From: CAZNPW01 sp964575185
GTDB lineage: Bacteria; Pseudomonadota; Alphaproteobacteria; Rhodobacterales; Rhodobacteraceae
DNA: 49,749 bases
Assembly: GCA_964575185.1 (NCBI GenBank)
Contig: CAZNPW010000024.1
Location: 1 to 49,749, forward strand
Direction of reading: 5' to 3'
Of this stretch, positions 16,591-23,936 are shown piece by piece. Numbering within the stretch: position 1 is the first letter of the stretch; the number at the start of each line of letters is the position of its first letter. The notes beneath the pieces were generated by a model. It did not search any database. It was not told the DNA's origin and worked only from the letters and a program-made list of their open reading frames with translations. A program made the position numbers and the translations under genes.

Positions 16591-17547
16591 TCAGGCGGAA
16601 GGGCGGCGCGAAAGGCGGTTGCGCAGGCGGTGCAGCGCGATCAGGCCACGGGCACCGGCCAGCCGCCCGGCCAGAAGCACCGGGTCGAGCCCCGCCAGCC
16701 CCGTCCGCCGCCGCCAGGGCGGCAGCAGCGCCAGCATGCCGCGCAGGAAGGCCGGGCGACAGGCCTCGGGCAGGCGGGCGTCGTTCACGAAGACCCCCAT
16801 CAGCATCGTCCGCGCCACCTGCACCGCGGCGCGGTCCATCGCCGGATGCGCGGCGGTGAAACCCGCGACCTCGGCCCAGCGGTCCAGCACCTGCAGGTGC
16901 TGCGGCCCCGGCGTGCGCAGGATCGACCCGTCGCGCTGGCGGTAGGCCACCAGCGGCACCGGCGTCGCGGTGATGCGGCGGGCCAGCGTCAGCGCCTGGA
17001 AGTGGAAGGGCAGGTCCTCGTAGAGCCCCGCCGGGAAGGCCAGCCCGTGGTCGGCCACGAACCCCCGCCGGTAGCACTTGGCCCAGGCGGTGTTCAGCGA
17101 CGCGGCGAGCGCGGTGCGCCGCGCCGTGGCCTCGCCGGTCGGCGACAGCAGCGCGGCGCGCGGGTTTCCGGCGCTGCGCCCGTCGTCCCAGACGCGCCGG
17201 TGGCCGAAGGCGCAGAGGTCGGGGTCGCCCGCCAGCAGCGGCAGGAGGGTCGCCTCGGCCCCCGGCAGGAACCGGTCGTCGCCGTCGAGGAACAGAAGGT
17301 AGTCCCCCGTGGCCGCGGCGATCCCCTGGTTGCGTGCGGGCCCGAGCCCCGCGTTCACCGCGTTGTCGATGACGCGGAAGCGCCCCGGATGGCGCGCGGC
17401 GGTTTCGGCGATGCGGTGGAAGGTCGCGTCGCCGTCCGCGTTGTGCACCACGATGACCTCGGGCTGCGACGGCCAGAGGCAGCTCTCCATCGCCTGCGCG
17501 ACATGGGGCGCGTTGTTCCAGGCGACGAGGACGATCGATAGCCTCAC
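16591..17547 (-). CDS. Family 2 glycosyltransferase
   Basis: 318 residues: SIVLVAWNNAPHVAQAM, VVHNADGDAT, GPARNQGIAAATGDYLLFLDGDDRF (metal-binding DGDD), then YEDLPFHFQALTLAR as the acidic acceptor motif. The C-terminal 80 residues are helical and basic (RRRTGLAGLDPVLLAGRLAG). The GTG start at 17547 overlaps the stop of the LicD-like gene (GTGA), so the two are translationally coupled. It probably works on the same surface glycan as its neighbours. Confidence 0.86.
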   Translation of the reverse strand: MRLSIVLVAWNNAPHVAQAMESCLWPSQPEVIVVHNADGDATFHRIAETAARHPGRFRVIDNAVNAGLGPARNQGIAAATGDYLLFLDGDDRFLPGAEATLLPLLAGDPDLCAFGHRRVWDDGRSAGNPRAALLSPTGEATARRTALAASLNTAWAKCYRRGFVADHGLAFPAGLYEDLPFHFQALTLARRITATPVPLVAYRQRDGSILRTPGPQHLQVLDRWAEVAGFTAAHPAMDRAAVQVARTMLMGVFVNDARLPEACRPAFLRGMLALLPPWRRRTGLAGLDPVLLAGRLAGARGLIALHRLRNRLSRRPSA

Positions 17548-18725
17548 CCGAAGCGTCCCGCGACCATGCGCCAGCCCTCGCCGTCGGCCACCACATGCCC
17601 CTCGCGCGCAAGGATCCGCAGCAGCCCGTCGCGCGCCGCGGGGTCGCGCCGCGCCTCGACGAGCGCGCGACGCAGGTAGGTCGCGACCGACAGGGGCGTC
17701 TCGGCGACGCGCTGGTTCGTGGTGTCGACCGCCGAGTGGAAGTCGGTGACGGGCACCCGCCAGGCCCCGTAGTTCTCGGTCAGGTAGCGGTCGGCGTCCT
17801 CGGGGGTCAGCACCGTGGTCCCGGCGAGCACGCGCGGGACCAGCGCGAAGGCGCTGTTGTCCCAGCGCAGCGTCGGCGTGCCGTGCCACAGGATGTCGCC
17901 CTCGCGGTGGTGGATGAAGAGGTCGATGTGCGTGCCGTTCGCATGCACGATCCCCGCGCCCACCGGCCAGTCGCTGCGGACCCCGGCGCGCAGGGTCGTC
18001 ATCGCCTCGCGGTCCCTGACGGTGAAGGCCGGATGCGCGGCGACGGCGGCGAGCAGCGCCTCGGGGTCGGCCTCGCCCGCGATCAGGCCGATGTCGATGT
18101 CGTAGTCATGCGCCAGGAACCCGCCCTCGCGCACGAGGCCGAGGAAGGTGCCCGACAGGATGAACCACGGATGCCGGTCGATCGGGGCCGCCGCGGCCAG
18201 GTCCGCCAGGGCGCGGGCGGCGCGGCCTGCGGCGAAGCGCGGCTGGTCGGGCCGGGGGCGGACGCGACGGGGCTGCGGGACCTGCGCGGCGATCAGCGCC
18301 AGCAGCGCGTCGCCGCGGGCGCAGTAGCGGGCGTCGTCCCGCGGGTCGGCCAGCAGCGCCGCGGCGGCGAGAAGCAGGCGGTCCGCCGCGATCTCGGCCG
18401 CGTCGCCGCGCGCGCGGGTGGCAAGGAACCGGTCGGCCGCCGCGCGCTCCGCCGCCGTCAGCCCGCGCGTGAAGTCGTAGACCGCATCGCCCGCCAGCCA
18501 GGGGTGGCGGCGGCGCAGCGTCCACGACAGGCCGCGCAGCCCCGCCTTCATCGCGCCGTCGGCCACGATCCGCCGCCGGATGGCCGCTGCCAAGAGCGGC
18601 TCGCGCGTCACCGCGCGGGCCACCAGTACGGCGGTGGCCCCCACCGCATGCCGCGTCAGCGGCCCGTGGCGGCGGTGCAGGAAGGCCTGAAGGCCGATCG
18701 AACGTTTCAGGTCGGTCAGGGCCAC
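17544..18725 (-). CDS. LicD/fukutin-like nucleotidyltransferase-fold protein
   Basis: 393 residues. The central block ILSGTFLGLVREGGFLAHDYDIDIGL resembles the GTLLG...DDDIDI signature of LicD and fukutin-type transferases, with YDIDIG as the metal-binding aspartates. LicD proteins attach phosphocholine to cell-surface glycans, and related proteins transfer phosphorylated alcohols. About 160 residues before the motif are helical and not recognised. The start is GTG at 18725, with AAGGA about 10 bases upstream. First gene of the minus-strand cluster with three GT2 genes. With pcs elsewhere in the window, phosphocholine metabolism is present, but the donor used here cannot be inferred. Confidence 0.75.
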   Translation of the reverse strand: MALTDLKRSIGLQAFLHRRHGPLTRHAVGATAVLVARAVTREPLLAAAIRRRIVADGAMKAGLRGLSWTLRRRHPWLAGDAVYDFTRGLTAAERAAADRFLATRARGDAAEIAADRLLLAAAALLADPRDDARYCARGDALLALIAAQVPQPRRVRPRPDQPRFAAGRAARALADLAAAAPIDRHPWFILSGTFLGLVREGGFLAHDYDIDIGLIAGEADPEALLAAVAAHPAFTVRDREAMTTLRAGVRSDWPVGAGIVHANGTHIDLFIHHREGDILWHGTPTLRWDNSAFALVPRVLAGTTVLTPEDADRYLTENYGAWRVPVTDFHSAVDTTNQRVAETPLSVATYLRRALVEARRDPAARDGLLRILAREGHVVADGEGWRMVAGRFG

Positions 18726-18753
18726 GGGCGTCCGGTCCTTCGGCGAGGTCGGC

Positions 18754-18805
18754 GGGGGGTTTCACACCCCCCGCACCCCCCGTGGAGTATTTGAGCCGGA
18801 AAGAG
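18754..18805. repeat. GAGTATTTG dispersed element, copy B
   Basis: Stem GGGGGGT (18754-18760) and ACCCCCC (18766-18772) around the loop TTCAC, then GAGTATTTG (18785-18793) and CCGGAAAGAG (18796-18805). It lies between the LicD-like gene start and the end of hemE. Confidence 0.85.
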
Positions 18806-18843
18806 GGGGCAAGGTCCGCGCCGCGTCGATAGCCGCCGACCGG

Positions 18844-19872
18844 TCAGCCGCCGCGGATCACCGCGAGCAGCCGGTCCACGTTGGCCGGGTCCGCCTCGGG
18901 CGTGATCCCGTGGCCGAGGTTGAAGATGTGCGGCCCGCCCGCGAAGGCCGCCACGATCCCCCGCGCGGCGGCGTCGAGCTCCGCGCCCCCCGTCACCATG
19001 TGGCGCGGCGCGAGGTTGCCCTGCACGCAGCCGTCAACCTGCACCTGCGCCGCCGCCCAGGCCGGGTCCACCCGGTCGTCCAGCGCCACGCAATCCGCCC
19101 CCGTCGCCCGCGCGAACCCCGCATAGGCCGGACCCGCCTCGCGCGGGAAGGCGATCACCGGCAGCCCGGGATGGCGCGCCTTCAGCTCGGCGATGATCCG
19201 GGCGACCGGCCTCACGGCGAAGTCGGCGAAGTCCTGCCCCTGCAGCGACCCGGCCCAGCTGTCGAACAGCTTCACCACCTCCGCCCCCGCCCGCACCTGC
19301 GCCGAGAGATACTCCACCGTCGCCTCCGCGATGCGGTCGATCAGCGCCTGGAACGCCGCCCGCTCCGCCGTCTTCATCGCGTGCGCCGGGGCCTGGTCGG
19401 GCGTGCCGCGCCCCGCGACCATGTAGGTCGCCACCGTCCAGGGCGCGCCGGCGAAGCCGATCAGCGTCGTCTCGCGGGGCAGCTCCCGCGCGAGGATCCG
19501 CACCGTCTCGTAGACCGGCGCCAGCACCTCGTGCACCGCCCCGGCCGGCTTCAGCCGGTCCACCCCCGCCGCGTCGGTGACGGTCGACAGCCGCGGCCCC
19601 TCGCCGGTCTCGAACCACAGCTCCGCCCCCAGCGCCTGGCAGATCAGCAGGATGTCGGCGAACAGGATCGCCGCGTCGAAGCCGTAGCGGCGGATCGGCT
19701 GCAGCGTCACCTCGGCCGCGAGGTCGGGCGTGTAGCACAGCGACAGGAAATCCCCCGCCTTCGCCCGGGTCGCGCGGTACTCCGGCAGATACCGCCCCGC
19801 CTGGCGCATCAGCCACACCGGCGGCACGGGCAGGCGTTCGCCGGCAAGGGCGCGCAGGATGGTCTTCGTCAT
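18844..19872 (-). CDS. hemE: Uroporphyrinogen decarboxylase
   Basis: 342 residues with the family signatures PPVWLMRQAGRYLPEYR near the N-terminus and GFAGAPWTVATYMVAGRG in the middle; the catalytic Asp region is ILFADILL. It removes four carboxyl groups from uroporphyrinogen III to give coproporphyrinogen III, the substrate of the HemF encoded in this window. It is divergent from hemC across 76 bp. The minus strand of that gap carries a perfect TTGACA at 19907-19902, but no convincing -10 stands at the right distance. Confidence 0.97.
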   Translation of the reverse strand: MTKTILRALAGERLPVPPVWLMRQAGRYLPEYRATRAKAGDFLSLCYTPDLAAEVTLQPIRRYGFDAAILFADILLICQALGAELWFETGEGPRLSTVTDAAGVDRLKPAGAVHEVLAPVYETVRILARELPRETTLIGFAGAPWTVATYMVAGRGTPDQAPAHAMKTAERAAFQALIDRIAEATVEYLSAQVRAGAEVVKLFDSWAGSLQGQDFADFAVRPVARIIAELKARHPGLPVIAFPREAGPAYAGFARATGADCVALDDRVDPAWAAAQVQVDGCVQGNLAPRHMVTGGAELDAAARGIVAAFAGGPHIFNLGHGITPEADPANVDRLLAVIRGG

Positions 19873-19912
19873 GCCCGCTTGGTCGGGGCCGTCCGGGGCG
19901 ATGTCAAGGGTG

Positions 19913-19941
19913 TTGTCACTTTTTCCTGACACCGCTACCAG
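19913..19941 (+). promoter_or_regulatory. Possible promoter of hemC (leaderless transcript)
   Basis: -35 TTGTCA (19913-19918), 17-bp spacer, -10 TACCAG (19936-19941). A start 6-7 bases further on would fall at or next to the hemC ATG (19949). This would explain the lack of a Shine-Dalgarno before hemC. Confidence 0.35.
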
Positions 19942-19948
19942 TTGGCCC

Positions 19949-20887
19949 ATGCAGCTCCCCACCCCCGACGCCCCCCTGCGCATCGGCACCCGCGGCTCGC
20001 CCCTCGCGCTCGCCCAGGCGCACGAGACGAAGCATCGCCTGATGGCCGCGCACGGCCTGCCCGAGGCCTGCTTCGCGATCCACGTCATCAGGACCACCGG
20101 CGACCGCGTGCTCGACCGCCCGCTGAAGGAGATCGGCGGCAAGGGCCTGTTCACCCGCGAGATCGAGGAGGCGCTGCTCGCAGGCGAGATCGACATCGCC
20201 GTCCATTCGATGAAGGACATGCCCACCCGCCAGCCCGACGGCCTGATGCTCGACGCCTACCTCGTGCGCGAGGACGTGCGCGATGCCTTCGTCTCGCCCG
20301 GCATCGCGCGGCTCGCCGACCTGCCGCAGGGGGCCACCGTCGGCTCCTCCTCGCTCCGCCGCCGCGCGCAGCTCGCCCACCGCCGCCCCGACCTCCGGCT
20401 GGTAGAGTTCCGCGGCAACGTCCAGACGCGGATGGCCAAGCTGGACAGCGGCGTCGCCGCCGCGACCTTCCTCGCCATGGCGGGCCTCAACCGCCTCGGC
20501 CTCGCCCACGTCGCCCGCAGCGCCATCGCGCCGGACGAGATGCTGCCCGCCGTGGCCCAGGGCTGCATCGGGATCGAGCGCCGGTCGGGCGACCTCGCCG
20601 CCGCACATCTTCTGGCCGCGATCCACGACGCCCCCACCGGCCTGCGGCTCGCCGCCGAACGGGCCTACCTCGCCGAACTCGACGGCTCCTGCGAAACCCC
20701 GATCGCCGGGCTGGCCGAACTGACCGGCGGGTCGCTCCGCCTGCGCGGCGAGATCCTGCGCCCCGACGGGTCCGACGTCATCGCGGGCGAGGTGACGGGG
20801 GCGGCGGAGGACGGCGCCGCGATGGGCGAGGCGCTGGCCCGAGACCTGCTGGCCCGCGCCCCGGCGGGGTTCTTCTCCTGGCGCTGA
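19949..20887 (+). CDS. hemC: Hydroxymethylbilane synthase (porphobilinogen deaminase)
   Basis: 312 residues: RIGTRGSPLALAQA at the N-terminus, VHSMKDMPT (substrate-binding loop with the catalytic aspartate) and the dipyrromethane-attachment cysteine in LDGSCETPIAG. It assembles four porphobilinogens into hydroxymethylbilane. It is divergent from hemE, so two steps of the same pathway share a control region. The bases before the ATG (ACCAGTTGGCCC) hold no Shine-Dalgarno. A group of REP-like palindromes follows the stop codon. Confidence 0.97.
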   Translation: MQLPTPDAPLRIGTRGSPLALAQAHETKHRLMAAHGLPEACFAIHVIRTTGDRVLDRPLKEIGGKGLFTREIEEALLAGEIDIAVHSMKDMPTRQPDGLMLDAYLVREDVRDAFVSPGIARLADLPQGATVGSSSLRRRAQLAHRRPDLRLVEFRGNVQTRMAKLDSGVAAATFLAMAGLNRLGLAHVARSAIAPDEMLPAVAQGCIGIERRSGDLAAAHLLAAIHDAPTGLRLAAERAYLAELDGSCETPIAGLAELTGGSLRLRGEILRPDGSDVIAGEVTGAAEDGAAMGEALARDLLARAPAGFFSWR

Positions 20888-20905
20888 CCGCCAGGCCCCC
20901 CCCGC

Positions 20906-21072
20906 GTCCCGGCGCAGGCCGGGACCTCCCCCCGATCCGCCCCTCCCCCCGCGTCCCGGCGAAGGTCGGAACCTCACCCGCTCCGCCCCTCCCCCCGCGT
21001 CCCGGCGAAGGCCGGGACCTCCCCCCCGCCGCAAGCACATCGGATCGGGCGAGGCCCCGGCCTTCGCCGGGG
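20906..21072. repeat. REP-like palindrome cluster (three direct units and one inverted)
   Basis: Three copies of a palindromic unit, GTCCCGGCGAAGGCCGGGAC or a near variant, start at 20906, 20953 and 20999 (46-47 bp apart), each within the same C-rich surround. A fourth, inverted unit (CCCCGGCCTTCGCCGGGG) lies at 21055-21072. They fill the gap between the convergent hemC and FAD-oxidase genes and may also terminate both transcripts. Confidence 0.88.
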
Positions 21073-21077
21073 CACGG

Positions 21078-22484
21078 TCACGGCAGCACCTTCCCCGGGT
21101 TCATCACCCCCTGCGGATCGAGCGCCGCCTTCACCGCGCGCATCACCTCCAGCGCCACCGGGTCCTTCTGCCGCGCCATGCTCGCGCGTTTCGACAACCC
21201 CACCCCGTGCTCGGCGCTGAAGGTGCCGCCCAGGGCGCGCACCGTATCCTCGATCAGCGTCACCACCGCCCCCGCCAGCGCGGGATCGTCCCGCGTCGGG
21301 AACACCGTGAAATGCACGTTGCCGTCGCCCAGATGCGCCACGCTCATCGTCTCGGCGCCCGCATCCACCCCGGGCAGCGCCGCATGGATGGCGGCGAGGA
21401 ACGCCTCCACCCGGTCGAGCGGCAGCGCCACGTCGGTGTCGATCGCGGGCTTGCGCGCATAGGTGATCTCGGCCGCGAGCTCGCGCCGCTGCCACATCGC
21501 GCGCCGCTGCGCCTCCGACCCGGCGATCTCGGCGTCGATCAGCGTGCCGTCCGCCAGCATCGGGGCCAGCGCGTCCTGCAACAGCGCGGCCAGCGGCACC
21601 ACCCCGTCCGGCCCCGGGTCGCACAGATGCGGCGCGGTCGCCCCAAGCTCCACCAGGATCGTCACCGGCGGCGCGGGGGCGAAGGCCTGCCGCACGTCGG
21701 GCCGCGCCTCGGCGAGCCTGCGCATGTAGGTCGCGGGCATGAACTCGAAGGCCTCGACCAGCCCCCCCGTCGCCGCCTGCAGCCGGTTCAGCAGGCCCAG
21801 CGCCTCCCCCACCGACCGCATCGCCAGCGTCGCCGTCGCATGCGCCCGCGCCGCGGGCACCAGCCGCATCACCGCCGCGGTGATGATCCCGAGCGTCCCC
21901 TCGGCCCCGATGAACATCTCGCGCAAGGCATAGCCCGAGTTGTCCTTGTGCAGCTGCCCCATCAGGTCCAGCACCCGCCCGTCGGCCAGCACCACCTCCA
22001 GCCCCAGGCAGAGCCCTCGCGTCGAGCCATGGCGCAGCACGTTCGACCCGCCCGCGTTGGTCGACAGCACGCCCCCGATCATCGCCGATCCCCGCGCGCC
22101 GAACCACAGCGGGAAGTAAAGGCCCTGCGCCGCCGCGGCCTCGTGCAGCCGCGCCAGCACCACGCCCGCCTCCACCACCGCCAGCCGCGCCGCCGCGTTG
22201 ACCTCGCGGATCGCGGCCATCCGGTCGAGGCTGACCATCAGCCCGCCCCGCGTGAAGGCACCCCCGGTGATCCCGGTCAGCCCGCCGACCGGGACGACCG
22301 CCACCCCGTGCCGCGCGGCGATGCGCACGACCGCCGCCACCTCGGCGGTGGACCCGGGGCGCGCGACCGCGCACGGATCGGCCGGATGCTTCCCCGTCCA
22401 GTCGTGCCGCCAGCGATCGGCCGCCGCGCCCGTCACCACGTTGGCCGCGCCGATGGCGGCGGCAAGCTCCCCGGTCAGGCGCAC
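21078..22484 (-). CDS. FAD-linked D-2-hydroxyacid oxidase (GlcD / D-lactate dehydrogenase type)
   Basis: 468 residues. The FAD-binding half (VCAO/PCMH fold) has AVVPVGGLTGITGGA and MIGGVLSTNAGGSNVLRHGSTRG; the C-terminal substrate half ends with the family tail ALDPQGVMNPGKVLP, and VAHLGDGNVHF and FSAEHGVGLSK are the conserved His-containing active-site segments. It oxidises a D-2-hydroxyacid such as D-lactate, glycolate or D-2-hydroxyglutarate and passes electrons to a carrier. There is no GlcE or GlcF partner beside it, so it is probably a single-subunit enzyme. The GTG start overlaps the mgsA stop by 10 bp; D-lactate from methylglyoxal detoxification is a plausible substrate. Confidence 0.88.
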   Translation of the reverse strand: MRLTGELAAAIGAANVVTGAAADRWRHDWTGKHPADPCAVARPGSTAEVAAVVRIAARHGVAVVPVGGLTGITGGAFTRGGLMVSLDRMAAIREVNAAARLAVVEAGVVLARLHEAAAAQGLYFPLWFGARGSAMIGGVLSTNAGGSNVLRHGSTRGLCLGLEVVLADGRVLDLMGQLHKDNSGYALREMFIGAEGTLGIITAAVMRLVPAARAHATATLAMRSVGEALGLLNRLQAATGGLVEAFEFMPATYMRRLAEARPDVRQAFAPAPPVTILVELGATAPHLCDPGPDGVVPLAALLQDALAPMLADGTLIDAEIAGSEAQRRAMWQRRELAAEITYARKPAIDTDVALPLDRVEAFLAAIHAALPGVDAGAETMSVAHLGDGNVHFTVFPTRDDPALAGAVVTLIEDTVRALGGTFSAEHGVGLSKRASMARQKDPVALEVMRAVKAALDPQGVMNPGKVLP

Positions 22485-22849
22485 GGCACCAGCCCCTTCA
22501 GCACGAAATCCGCCGTCGCGGGCGACATCGCGAGCGGCACGTCGTACAGCACCGCCAGCCGGATCAGCGACTTCACGTCCACGTCATGCGGCAGCGCGTG
22601 CATCGGGTCGGTGAAGAAGATCAGCGCGTCGAGCCGCCCCTCGGCGATCATCGCACCCAGCTGCGCGTCCCCGCCCCAGGGCCCGGACTTCAGAAGCCGC
22701 ACCTCCAGCCCCGTCGCCTCCCGCACCCGCGCCCCCGTCGTCCCGGTGCCGACCAGCGCCAGGCCCGCCAGCACCTCCCGGTGCCGCGCCGCCCAGGCCA
22801 CCATGTCGTCCTTCCGGTCGTCATGCGCGACCAGCGCCAGCGTCAGCAT
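22475..22849 (-). CDS. mgsA: Methylglyoxal synthase
   Basis: 124 residues. Motifs: LVAHDDRKDDMVAW (phosphate binding), GTTGARV, the catalytic aspartate in SGPWGGDAQLGA and the histidine in FFTDPMHALPHDVD. It converts dihydroxyacetone phosphate to methylglyoxal, a bypass of lower glycolysis that relieves phosphate limitation. ATG 22849 was chosen because GGAGGGG is just upstream; a GTG at 22870 in the same frame has no such site. Coupled with a D-2-hydroxyacid oxidase gene downstream. Confidence 0.93.
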   Translation of the reverse strand: MLTLALVAHDDRKDDMVAWAARHREVLAGLALVGTGTTGARVREATGLEVRLLKSGPWGGDAQLGAMIAEGRLDALIFFTDPMHALPHDVDVKSLIRLAVLYDVPLAMSPATADFVLKGLVPCA

Positions 22850-22891
22850 CCGCCCCTCCGCCAGGACCACCGCGCCCCCGCGCAGGCTGCA

Positions 22892-22955
22892 TTCCGGCGA
22901 AGGCCGGAACCGCGTTCCGGCGAAGGCCGGAACTGCATTCCGGCGGAGGCCGGAA
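22892..22955. repeat. REP-like tandem array, three 18-bp palindromes with a 23-bp period
   Basis: TTCCGGCGAAGGCCGGAA starts at 22892 and 22915, and a one-base variant (GAGG for AAGG) at 22938: an exact 23-bp period. The core CCGGCGAAGGCCGG is the same as in the cluster after hemC about 2 kb away, but the ends differ (TT/AA in place of GTC/GAC). Located between the mgsA start and the trcR stop. Confidence 0.9.
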
Positions 22956-22966
22956 CTGCCTCGCCC

Positions 22967-23695
22967 TCAGCGCCGGGCGGCCGCGTCGTCGTCCTCGTCC
23001 TCGTCGTCATCCCCGTGCGGCAGGTTGAAGAAGCTGTCCGCATCGCTGAAATCCCTGGCCGAGGGCGCCTCCTCCGGCTCGGGGATCCGCGCCGCCTCGG
23101 GCATGTCGAGCGACACCTGCGTCGACACCAGCTTGCGGCGCTCGTCGTCGCTCATCACCGCGGCGCCGGCGGCCTTCTTCCGCGCCGCCGCCTGCACCGC
23201 GGCGTCGAGCTCCGACTGCCGGCACAGGCCCAGCGCCACCGGGTCGATCGGCGTGATCTGGCCGATGTTCCAGTGGCTGCGCTCGCGGATCGACTGGATC
23301 GTGGGCTTCGTCGTGCCGACGAGCTTGCCGATCGCGCCGTCCGACAGCTCGGGGTGGAACTTCACCAGCCACAGGATCGCCGCCGGCCGGTCCTGCCGCT
23401 TGGACAGGGGCGTATACCGCGGCCCGCGCCGCTTTTCCTCGCCGTCCGCCGCCGGGTTGTGCTTCAGCCGCAGCCGGTAGGCCGTGTCCTTCTCGCCCCG
23501 GTCGATCTCGGCCTGGTCGAGCTGGTTGTTCGCGATCGGATCGAACCCCCGCACCCCGGTCGCCACGTCGCCATCCGCGATCCCCTGCACTTCCAGCTCG
23601 TGCAGCCCGCAGAACTCGGCGATCTGGTAGAAGCTCAGCGTCGTGTTCTCGACCAGCCACACCGCGGTCGCCTTGGCCATCAGGGGTCTGTTCAT
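22967..23695 (-). CDS. trcR: TrcR-type cell-cycle transcriptional regulator (DUF1013)
   Basis: 242 residues. The N-terminal block NRPLMAKATAVWLVENTTLSF and the following helix-turn-helix-like region are the DUF1013 signature, which is nearly confined to Alphaproteobacteria; ILWLVKFHPELSDGAIGKLVGTTKPT looks like a second helix-turn-helix. The C-terminus is a run of acidic residues (GDDDEDEDDDAA), a feature seen in proteins that bind RNA polymerase. Published work on TrcR describes it as an essential RNA-polymerase-associated regulator in this class. ATG 23695 was chosen for its GGAG site 8-9 bases upstream and the match to the family start; ATG codons at 23707 and 23680 are alternatives. Confidence 0.9.
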   Translation of the reverse strand: MNRPLMAKATAVWLVENTTLSFYQIAEFCGLHELEVQGIADGDVATGVRGFDPIANNQLDQAEIDRGEKDTAYRLRLKHNPAADGEEKRRGPRYTPLSKRQDRPAAILWLVKFHPELSDGAIGKLVGTTKPTIQSIRERSHWNIGQITPIDPVALGLCRQSELDAAVQAAARKKAAGAAVMSDDERRKLVSTQVSLDMPEAARIPEPEEAPSARDFSDADSFFNLPHGDDDEDEDDDAAARR

Positions 23696-23759
23696 CGTCC
23701 GCTCCATGTCTTTCCCGCGCCGACAGGCCGGCTGCGGGCCGGGGCCCGCGAGGTTCGCA

Positions 23760-23788
23760 TTTCCGGGGGGTGCGCGCCTGCGTATAGT
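23760..23788 (+). promoter_or_regulatory. Possible promoter of the M20-like gene
   Basis: TTTCCG (23760-23765), 17-bp spacer, TATAGT (23783-23788). It shares the TATA bases with the opposite promoter. It would leave a leader of about 140 bases before the gene. Confidence 0.35.
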
Positions 23789-23809
23789 CGGCTTCGCCGG
23801 CAAGGAAAA
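23781..23809 (-). promoter_or_regulatory. Possible promoter of trcR
   Basis: On the minus strand: TTTTCC (23809-23804), 17-bp spacer, TATACG (23786-23781), giving a leader of about 79 bases before ATG 23695. Confidence 0.4.
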
Positions 23810-23936
23810 GGGCGAAATGCGCCGCGCGCGCGGCGATGCCGGCAGGCGCGGCCGCCCCCGCCTCGGCGGGCGGGCGGGCAGGGTTGACTCGCCAAGGCCC
23901 AGGGCGTTCCCTGCCGGGGAAAGGGACGCCGCAGCG

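Noticed and set aside
19879..19907. Promoter of hemE based on a perfect TTGACA on the minus strand
   Set aside because: At 16-18 bp spacing the -10 position reads GACCAA-like sequence with no TATA character, so it was not listed as a promoter.
20906..21072. CRISPR array
   Set aside because: Units are self-complementary, only three to four in number, and the intervals are C-rich and similar to each other rather than unique spacers; no cas genes.
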